11,850 nt of DNA from an uncultured Clostridia bacterium. Its GTDB lineage: Bacteria > Bacillota > Clostridia > Oscillospirales > Acutalibacteraceae. The stretch is from assembly GCA_937901145.1 (NCBI GenBank), contig CALCHE010000085.1, positions 1 through 11,850 of the forward strand, given 5' to 3'. The position numbers and the translations under genes were made by a program. This document shows positions 1 to 5,531 of this stretch, piece by piece. Below the pieces are notes generated by a model that was not told the DNA's origin, searched no databases, and saw nothing but the letters and a program-made list of their open reading frames with translations. Position 1 is the first letter of the stretch; every line of letters starts with the position of its first letter.

Positions 1-982
1 AGGCTTTCGAAAGAGAGAGCGGATAGAAAACATAATCTCTCATCCATGCACCGAGAGTGATGTGCCATCTTCTCCAGAATTCGGAAACGGAACGCGCAAA
101 GTACGGACGCTCGAAGTTGACAGCCATTTTTATGCCGAAAACCTGTGCCACACCGCTTATCATATCCATACCGCCTGAGAAGTCGGCATAAACCTGTACG
201 CCGTAGACCATAGAGCCTAAAAGAATGATAAGACCCTTATACTCCGTGTAATTTCCGAAAACCTCATCGGCTATTATGCCCATATATTCGGCAAGAGTAA
301 GCTTTTTGATAAGACCCCAAAGGAAAAGCTGTGCACCGAATTTCGCCTCTCGGAAATCAAATCGGTGTCCCTCGAAAAGCTGAGGTGCCATATGGCCGAA
401 GCGTCCGATGGGTCCCTGAATAATCTGAGGGAAGAAGGAAACGAAAAGAGTCATCTTGGCGATGTTCTTTTCCGCCGCAAGCTTACCTCTGTAAATGTCG
501 ACGATGTAGCTTGTAGCCTGCAGGGTGTAGAAGGAGATACCCAGAGGCAGAGCTAAGTCGATTTTCGGAGCAGTTCCCTGTATACCGAAAAGAGAGAAAA
601 GAGAAAATGTCTGCTCGGAAAGGAAATTGAAATATTTCAGAAAAACGAGAAAGGCAAAGGATACAGTAAGACCTGCAGAAAGGATGAGTCTTTTCTTTTT
701 CTGCACCTTCTGTTTGAGTGCTTTCTTTTCATCCCTGGTCATTTCGGGATGATTTTTCAGATAATCTTTGTGCGCGTTATTATGCTTATCCAGCATCAGA
801 CCCGTCACATAAACGACAGCCACCGTCAGAAGCATAAAATAGCCTGTTCCTATTCCTCCGAAGAAATAAAAGAGAAGGCTCGAGCCTAAAAGCACCGTCC
901 AGCGATGCTTAAGGGGAAACACGAAATAAAGCAGTGCTGTGACGAGCCAGAACAAAGCGAATTCAACAGATATTAAAGTCAT
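1..982 (-). CDS. MBOAT-family membrane O-acyltransferase, DltB-like (3' end cut by window edge)
   Basis: Partial gene; 327 residues are visible and the C-terminus lies beyond position 1. The translation begins MTLISVEFALFW and has many hydrophobic segments (about residues 5-23, 30-62, 100-118, 145-160, 175-190, 250-265), so it is a polytopic membrane protein. Family motifs are FFPQIIQGPIGR (183-194), VYADFSGGMDM (264-274) and FWRRWHITLGAWMRDYVF (302-319). His307 in WHIT is the conserved MBOAT histidine, matching the first catalytic-region histidine of DltB; the second conserved histidine would lie past the edge. In DltB-type proteins this channel-like enzyme takes an acyl or aminoacyl group from the carrier protein and moves it across the membrane. 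It is last of four minus-strand genes, after adenylase, GNAT and carrier, which fixes its likely partner. AlgI-type O-acetylation is the alternative; the adenylase and carrier neighbours favour aminoacyl transfer. The next in-frame ATG lies inside the membrane domain, so 982 is the only sensible start. Confidence 0.9.
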   Translation of the reverse strand, partial: MTLISVEFALFWLVTALLYFVFPLKHRWTVLLGSSLLFYFFGGIGTGYFMLLTVAVVYVTGLMLDKHNNAHKDYLKNHPEMTRDEKKALKQKVQKKKRLILSAGLTVSFAFLVFLKYFNFLSEQTFSLFSLFGIQGTAPKIDLALPLGISFYTLQATSYIVDIYRGKLAAEKNIAKMTLFVSFFPQIIQGPIGRFGHMAPQLFEGHRFDFREAKFGAQLFLWGLIKKLTLAEYMGIIADEVFGNYTEYKGLIILLGSMVYGVQVYADFSGGMDMISGVAQVFGIKMAVNFERPYFARSVSEFWRRWHITLGAWMRDYVFYPLSLSKA

Positions 983-992
983 AGCTTTTCTG

Positions 993-1017
993 CCGATATA
1001 GAATCGGTTTTACCTCC
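993..1017 (-). promoter_or_regulatory. Distant Shine-Dalgarno with intervening hairpin upstream of MBOAT start
   Basis: On the minus strand GGAGG (1013-1017) is the only good ribosome binding site upstream of the MBOAT ATG at 982, yet about 30 bases separate them. A small inverted repeat, CCGAT-TCTAT-ATCGG (993-1007), lies between. If folded it would shorten the effective spacing to about 15 bases. An in-frame stop (TAA) sits just after the GGAGG, and no alternative in-frame start codon lies between it and 982. Whether the hairpin acts is inference. Confidence 0.35.
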
Positions 1018-1035
1018 ATTTTTTTGACAAAACGA

Positions 1036-1070
1036 GGCACTGTCCGAAAAGAGACAGCGCCGTTTTTTTT
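1036..1070. terminator. Hairpin with T-tract between carrier protein and MBOAT genes
   Basis: GGCACTGTC (1036-1044) pairs with GACAGCGCC (1053-1061), with one A-C mismatch and an 8-base loop. Eight T follow on the plus strand (1063-1070); on the minus strand, the coding strand here, the tail is the weaker TCGTTTTG. Both flanking genes run on the minus strand. It is therefore either a leaky intra-operon terminator lowering MBOAT expression, a processing or stability hairpin, or a block to antisense transcription from the plus strand. Confidence 0.55.
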
Positions 1071-1072
1071 AA

Positions 1073-1300
1073 TCAGTCTGCGAGCTCCTCGATGAGCTGA
1101 AGCATAGCGTCGACTGTGTCGAAGTTTTCGGGCTCGAGATCATCGACACCGATGGTGATGTCGAACTCTGCATTGAGCTCTGCCACGAGTGACACGATGT
1201 CAAAGGAGTCAAGAATACCGTCAGTTACGAGAGCTGTTTCGTTTTCGAAATCAACATCTGCACGGAGTTCGCGGAGAATGGTTAAAAGTGTTTCTTTCAT
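1073..1300 (-). CDS. Acyl carrier protein, DltC-like
   Basis: 75 residues, acidic and predicted helical, the normal size for DltC or ACP. The 4'-phosphopantetheine site is Ser32 in the motif DGILDSFDIVSLV (27-39), the usual D-S-hydrophobic pattern before helix II. The start is set at ATG 1300, preceded by AAAGGA with 8 bases of spacing. A longer frame opens at 1333 but would overlap the end of the upstream gene and add a non-homologous leader. The GNAT stop lies only 2 bases upstream, so translation is probably coupled. In the dlt pathway this protein carries the activated amino acid as a thioester from adenylase to the membrane acyltransferase; both are encoded in the same operon. A general fatty-acid ACP is unlikely here because no fab genes are nearby and the sequence is DltC-like in size and context. 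Confidence 0.9.
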   Translation of the reverse strand: MKETLLTILRELRADVDFENETALVTDGILDSFDIVSLVAELNAEFDITIGVDDLEPENFDTVDAMLQLIEELAD

Positions 1301-1302
1301 AA

Positions 1303-2145
1303 TTAAAATCCTTTCATATATAATTGTTCGCATAACATGCCGTCCTTCTGAAAAAGAAGTCGGTCATACAATGCGACAGCTGACAGATTTTCGCAGTCCA
1401 CCCACAGCCTTAAAACCGTAAGCTCTTCCTCCTTAGCCGAAAGGAAGCATCGGTTCATAAGTGCCGCGGCCAGACCTTTTCTTCGGTGAAGGGGTGAAAC
1501 AGCCAGGTGCTGCACCAGTGCCTGTTTGCCGCCTACGGAAAGAACTGTCACGGCAGAAAGCTCACCGCAGGGGTCGAGAACCGTTAAAAGGTGACCTTCC
1601 TCAGAGAGCTTTTTCAGCTCATCACATCCGGGAAGCGGAGTGCTTTTTTCATCGAGGGTTTCTCTCCACAGAGAGCTGAGCTTTTCACAGTCACAGTAAT
1701 CGGTACACATTCTGTACCCATCGGGTAAAGCTGTGCTCACAGCGGAGAAGTCGATATCCTTCACGGATAACTGCATACGCTGATAGGTTTTATATTTCTC
1801 TGCCACACCGTCTTTTATGAGCTTTTCGGGAGTGGCACTGTCGCCTCTTCCCTGACGGGTGACTATATCGGTGAAAATATCCTTGTCTCTGATTTTCTGC
1901 AGAAATTCAGCCACTGTCTTCGTGTCTGCATCCTCTGAGGCGTAGTAAAAGAGGCTGTGATAATCGTCTCTGTCGCAGACAAGCAGAAGCCAGTTTTCAC
2001 TTTCCTCGGCACAGAGCCTGCCCTCAGAAATGAGAGAAGAAAGCTCGTCAGGCATAAGGAAGCAGTTGGTAAGCGGCTTACCCTTACGGGCACGGAAAGC
2101 TTTTACGAGAGAATTGTATTCCTCAGGGCTTTTTATTTTAGTCAT
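1303..2145 (-). CDS. GNAT-family N-acyltransferase with degenerate N-terminal half
   Basis: About 280 residues. The C-terminal half (about 140-280) is a recognisable GNAT domain: motif A reads VQHLAVSPLHRRKGLAAAL (211-229), with the acyl-CoA-binding R/Q-x-x-G-x-A type loop at RRKGLA, and a later NLSAVALYDRLLF (253-265) matches the usual GNAT C-terminal N-x-x-A-x-x-L-Y element. The N-terminal half (1-130) is soluble and alpha/beta-like, with no clear motif; it may be a worn second GNAT fold. The ATG at 2145 overlaps the adenylase stop by 8 bases (ATGACTAA); a GTG one codon upstream (2148) is an alternative, with GGGGAG upstream suiting either. The gene sits between adenylase and carrier, so a role in the same aminoacyl pathway is likely. 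It might acylate the amino acid, the loaded carrier or the final product; the substrate cannot be read from sequence. Confidence 0.85.
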   Translation of the reverse strand: MTKIKSPEEYNSLVKAFRARKGKPLTNCFLMPDELSSLISEGRLCAEESENWLLLVCDRDDYHSLFYYASEDADTKTVAEFLQKIRDKDIFTDIVTRQGRGDSATPEKLIKDGVAEKYKTYQRMQLSVKDIDFSAVSTALPDGYRMCTDYCDCEKLSSLWRETLDEKSTPLPGCDELKKLSEEGHLLTVLDPCGELSAVTVLSVGGKQALVQHLAVSPLHRRKGLAAALMNRCFLSAKEEELTVLRLWVDCENLSAVALYDRLLFQKDGMLCEQLYMKGF

Positions 2146-3658
2146 CACCCAGATACTCCCCTTTCAGCTTCACTCGGTCTATCTTTGCATTTTTGGTCAT
2201 AGGAAGTGAAGTGAAATGAATCATACGGTTAGGCATCATATATTTGGGAAGGAGCTTACAGCCGTCGAGCATAATCTCTCTCTCACATTCCTTTTCCGAC
2301 TGATAGAAAAGAACTATCTGCTCGTTTTTTTTGTCATAAATACAGCAGCCGGCTTCGATGTAAGGAAGAGAGTTTACGGCGATTTCTACCTCGCTGAGCT
2401 CGATTCTGTGACCCATATGCTTTATCTGATAATCCTTACGGGAAACGAAGTAAATGAGTCCGTCCTCACCGTATTTTGCCAGGTCGCCCGTGCGGTAAAT
2501 AAGCTCGGGATAAACCTTGTTAAGCGGATTCTGACAGAAGGCCTCTGCTGTTTTTTCGGGATTATTGTAGTATCCGTGAGCCAGAGAGGTACCTCTTACA
2601 CAGATCTCACCCTTCACGCCGGGCTCGGTAATGAGCTTGTCACCGTCGAGAAGAAGTATATCCGTATTTTTAAAGGGAATACCGATAGGAAGAGCATCCT
2701 CATCCTTAAAGGGCTTGTCCACCTTATAGTAAAGACAGTTACAGGTAATTTCCGTCGGACCGTAAAGGTTTACGTAATTAACCTCGGGAAGCTTGCTTCT
2801 CCAGTAGTTGAGAACCTTATTGGGCATTACCTCACCTGAGAACATAACTGTTCTGAGTGTTTCGGGAAGTGTCTTTTCGAAAGCATTGAGGTTTTCCATA
2901 ATACGCAGAGCTGAGGTAGCCCAGATTACCGTATTTATTTTTCTTTCATTTATGCAGGCTATAAGCTTAGCGGGGAATGAGAAGAAAAGCTTCGGAATAA
3001 CGTGCATGGTCGCACCGTTTCTTATACATGAATAAATATCCTTTACCGACACATCGAAATCGAAGGGTGCCTGGTTACCGAAAACTCTTGTCTCATCGAA
3101 ATCAAAGGTAACCTTAAAGTTTTCGATAAGGTCGATAACACTTCTGTGACATACAAGTACACCCTTGGGTACGCCTGTGGAGCCTGAAGTAAAGATAGCA
3201 TAAAGCGGGTCGGTGTCGATGGCTTTTTCTCTGACACCGGAAAGCTTTTCTCTGTCAGCGGGATAGGCCGTAGCCTCTTCATAAAGGATTCTTTCGCCCT
3301 CAAAGCCGATTTCATCGAGGATTTTTTTATCTCTTTCCCACATAACTGCAGCCACGGGGCTGAGAGTTTTCACGATAAGCTCCACTCTTTTCACGGGAAG
3401 CTGACGGTCCACGGGAACATAGAAATTACCGCTTTTTGCTATACCCATAAAGGAGATAACGCTTTCGATATTACGGTCAATGAAAACGACCACGGGAGCA
3501 TTTTTACTTTTACATTTTTCTATAACGGCAGTACCTATGGAATCGGACAGAGCATCCAGCTCTTTGTAGGTTGCCTGATTTTTACTGTCGGACAGTGCGA
3601 TTTTTTCCGCATACTGTGCTACACTGAGGTCAAGATAATCAAGTACATTGGTAAACAT
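2138..3658 (-). CDS. Amino-acid adenylating enzyme, DltA-like
   Basis: 506 residues, the usual DltA length. ANL-superfamily core motifs occur in order: AIFTSGSTGVPKG (A3 P-loop, 154-166), PFDFDVSVKDIY (A4, 198-209), YGPTE (A5, 299-303), GEICVRG (350-356), YRTGDL (A7, 388-393), DYQIKHMGHRIELSEVE (A8 hinge, 409-425) and NAKIDR with catalytic Lys492. Asp202 in A4 aligns with the residue that holds the alpha-amino group in amino-acid-activating domains, so an amino acid, not a fatty acid, is the likely substrate. The enzyme would use ATP to make an aminoacyl adenylate and load the adjacent carrier protein. In D-alanine-specific DltA the motif around 273-276 is FCGE, with a Cys linked to chiral selectivity; here it is FSGE (Ser274), so D-Ala specificity is not assured. 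The start is preceded by AGGTGA with suitable spacing. It is the first gene of the minus-strand operon. Confidence 0.9.
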   Translation of the reverse strand: MFTNVLDYLDLSVAQYAEKIALSDSKNQATYKELDALSDSIGTAVIEKCKSKNAPVVVFIDRNIESVISFMGIAKSGNFYVPVDRQLPVKRVELIVKTLSPVAAVMWERDKKILDEIGFEGERILYEEATAYPADREKLSGVREKAIDTDPLYAIFTSGSTGVPKGVLVCHRSVIDLIENFKVTFDFDETRVFGNQAPFDFDVSVKDIYSCIRNGATMHVIPKLFFSFPAKLIACINERKINTVIWATSALRIMENLNAFEKTLPETLRTVMFSGEVMPNKVLNYWRSKLPEVNYVNLYGPTEITCNCLYYKVDKPFKDEDALPIGIPFKNTDILLLDGDKLITEPGVKGEICVRGTSLAHGYYNNPEKTAEAFCQNPLNKVYPELIYRTGDLAKYGEDGLIYFVSRKDYQIKHMGHRIELSEVEIAVNSLPYIEAGCCIYDKKNEQIVLFYQSEKECEREIMLDGCKLLPKYMMPNRMIHFTSLPMTKNAKIDRVKLKGEYLGDD

Positions 3659-3709
3659 ATCATATCACCTTATAATCAAAATATCAAAAGGCTAAAAATA
3701 ACCGACTTT

Positions 3710-3738
3710 AGTGTAACAATTATAAAGGTAAGTGTCAA
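3710..3738 (-). promoter_or_regulatory. Sigma-A promoter of the dlt-like operon
   Basis: On the minus strand TTGACA (3733-3738) is followed, after exactly 17 bases, by TACACT (3710-3715), which is preceded by TG at the extended -10 position. Initiation would fall near 3703, giving a leader of about 45 bases before the ATG at 3658. Confidence 0.75.
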
Positions 3739-3815
3739 TAAAAATTCGCTAAATTTTTCTTTTTTTCAGAAAAACTTAAGAAATATTACAAATACTCTTT
3801 CACCGAAAGTCACAG

Positions 3816-3844
3816 TTGACCTTAATTTTCCTTTATGCTATAAT
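3816..3844 (+). promoter_or_regulatory. Sigma-A promoter of the glycosidase-like gene
   Basis: TTGACC (3816-3821), a 17-base spacer and TATAAT (3839-3844) with TGC just before it (extended -10). Initiation near 3851 leaves about 30 bases of leader before ATG 3880. It is divergent from the promoter at 3710-3738, with roughly 75 bases of AT-rich DNA between the two -35 boxes that could host shared regulation; no clear operator was seen. Confidence 0.75.
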
Positions 3845-3879
3845 CTGATAAAAGAAATGCAGTGAGGTGCTACATATTT

Positions 3880-5054
3880 ATGAAAGCAGTTATATCCTTT
3901 TTTATGTCAGTATGTTTCGCGGTTATGAGTCTTCTGGGTATCCCCTTCGATGCACCCGACCTCGAAAAGGCAGAAGGCTTTGATGCTGTCGCCACCGAGG
4001 AAAACATAGCTCTTTTCAGAGAAATTTACGAAAGCGAAACCGAGTGGCTTGCTTCCTTACAGCTGGAAAACGGAGCTATACCTATGACTTATGCGAAAAA
4101 CGGCAGGCTTACAATGAACCCCTATTTCGCAGATTTTGCAGCTCTGGCTCTGCTCGACAATGCAGAAAAGTATGCTGATAATGTAGTTAAATATATGGAC
4201 TGGCACTTCAGTCATCTGAACACTGCCGAAGAGGATTTCAACGGTCTCGACGGCACTATCTACGACTATGTAATCACAATGAAGGACGGCAGAATCGAAA
4301 GCGAGGCTGTGTCTGAGCCTGACAATGCAGACTCCTACGATACGACAGACTCCTATGCCGCCACCTTCCTTACGGTAGTGTATAAGTATTTCCTTAAAAC
4401 AGGTGACAGCGATTATCTAATCGCCCACACCGATGACCTGAAAAGAATCACCGATGTTATCTTTTCGAATCTGCAGAACGGTCTGACCTATGCCAAGCCC
4501 AACCACAGAGTAAAATATCTCATGGATAACTGCGAGGTATATGAGGGTGCCATCGCAGCTGCAGGAATTTTCGAGGAGATAGTTCTCAGCGGCAGAAATG
4601 AATTCACCGATATGCGTGACGACTGCAAAGCTCTCATTACGACCGTAAAAGAAAACATAAACAGTAAGCTCTGGCATTTCGTCGGCGGATACTACAGACC
4701 CGGTATCGCCGCCTATGTCAGCATACCTACAAAGATTTTCTCCTGGGATTTGCCACATCTCAGCTTTTCCCCATAATCTGCGGTGTTATAGAGCCCGATA
4801 CCAAAAGAGCGCAGAGCCTTTACGGTAAATTCTGCGACAGCTTCGAATGGGAAAGATTCGACTACCCCGACGATTTCTACTGGGGCGCAAATGTTTATGC
4901 CGCAGCGGTTATGAACGATCTTGACAGAGTAGTGACATATATGACCGAATACAGTGCCCTCATCAAAAAACACAGCTGGCCCCTTTATAATGCTGACAGC
5001 GCGAGAACATCCATGGCAGCATATATTATGCTCGAAAGAGCGGGAGCTGTCTGA
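3880..5054 (+). pseudogene. Six-hairpin glycosidase-like exported protein, frameshifted
   Basis: The first frame runs from ATG 3880 (GAGGTG upstream; a GTG at 3862 lies in the ribosome binding site and is unlikely) to a stop at 4774-4776. Homologous-looking coding continues in the next frame from about 4749 to TGA 5052-5054. Joining them by restoring one base in the T-run at 4749-4751 gives about 391 residues and changes WDLPHLSFSP-stop into a smooth WD-x-ATSQLFPIICGVIEP. The N-terminus (MKAVISFFMSVCFAVMSLLG) is a likely signal peptide. The body is helical with repeated aromatic/Asp blocks: W-x-x-SLQ-x-x-NGAIP, NPYFADFAALALL, GLDGTIYDY, YDTTDSYAATFL and NADSARTSMAAYIML near the end. These resemble (alpha/alpha)6 six-hairpin glycosidases. 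The substrate is unknown and no catalytic acid is assigned. The break may be a real mutation or a homopolymer sequencing error; codon use looks intact on both sides. Confidence 0.65.
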
Positions 5055-5072
5055 TTACTGAGTTTTCTTGTC

Positions 5073-5103
5073 ACAGTCCTCACTTACGGTGGGGGCTGTT
5101 TTT
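5073..5103 (+). terminator. Rho-independent terminator after the glycosidase-like gene
   Basis: ACAGTCCTCAC (5073-5083) pairs over 11 positions, with two G-U pairs, with GTGGGGGCTGT (5089-5099) around a 5-base loop. A run of T follows (5099-5103). It lies 19 bases past the TGA of the restored reading frame rather than close to the premature stop, which supports a gene that originally ended at 5054. Confidence 0.85.
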
Positions 5104-5104
5104 G

Positions 5105-5435
5105 CATCAGGCTCTGTACCAAACAATGACTGCTTTTAAACGTTAAGTGCAAAACGCTGAACGGGCGTGAAAAGCTTCGGAAAGGCGGAAGTGATACACC
5201 GCCAAAACAAACAGACTGATAATTATTTTTTCACAGATACGGTTGTTATAAAATATTTTACAATCAAAACATTCTTTTATATCATAAATAAATCTGCGGC
5301 AGTACAGCTTGTTTTCAAATCTTTGTACATACGCGACCGTCATTTTGCGTTTAGCGTCTTGCACTCAAAAAAGTCAACCGTTTGCTGAGACATAGCTTTT
5401 CATTATAATGTGTGGTTTCCCTGCGACAAATATCA
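5105..5435. other. Gene-free intergenic region
   Basis: About 330 AT-rich bases with no convincing gene. Short open frames exist on both strands but lack ribosome binding sites and recognisable protein character. Visible structure: a GGCGG...CCGCC inverted repeat (5184-5203) without a T-tail, a perfect 12-base palindrome TAAAATATTTTA (5249-5260), and a lone TATAAT (5404-5409) with only a poor -35 match upstream. Possible upstream regulatory DNA for the operon starting at 5532. Confidence 0.5.
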
Positions 5436-5464
5436 TTGACATTTATATGGTATAGTTATATAAT
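5436..5464 (+). promoter_or_regulatory. Consensus sigma-A promoter of the ene-reductase/aconitase X operon
   Basis: TTGACA (5436-5441), exactly 17 bases, TATAAT (5459-5464): a perfect match to both consensus boxes. Initiation near 5471 gives a leader of about 60 bases to the ATG at 5532. The spacer carries an inverted repeat TTATAT-N9-ATATAA (5443-5448 and 5458-5463) that overlaps the -10 and could bind a repressor, though such AT-rich repeats arise easily by chance. No regulator gene is in the window. Confidence 0.85.
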
Positions 5465-5531
5465 AGCTCTGTACGCTGAAGTAAGTACGGAAGCCTTCGG
5501 CAAAGACAATTTACTGCGAAAGGAAAGAAAT

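Noticed and set aside
365..556. 63-codon plus-strand open frame
   Set aside because: Antisense to the MBOAT gene, whose motifs span this stretch.
2216..2839. 207-codon plus-strand open frame
   Set aside because: Lies entirely antisense to the well-supported DltA-like gene and has no start signal; a shadow frame.
4744..4752. Programmed -1 frameshift in the glycosidase-like gene
   Set aside because: The site (TGG GAT TTG) does not form a canonical X-XXY-YYZ slippery heptamer and this enzyme class is not known to use recoding; a lost T is simpler.
5249..5260. Perfect palindrome TAAAATATTTTA as an operator
   Set aside because: Pure A/T palindromes are frequent by chance in AT-rich DNA, and it lies about 180 bases upstream of the promoter without symmetric flanks.
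5143..5388. Overlapping short open frames of 73 codons on both strands
   Set aside because: No ribosome binding sites, no recognisable domain, AT-rich intergenic composition; each is likely chance.
5404..5409. Second promoter around TATAAT upstream of the main one
   Set aside because: The best -35 candidates at 16-17 base spacing match only three of six positions.
5412..5531. N-terminal extension of the ene-reductase frame up to 5412
   Set aside because: It begins upstream of the perfect promoter, has no ribosome binding site, and the family N-terminus aligns from MNNIDKNYEALFTPW at 5532.
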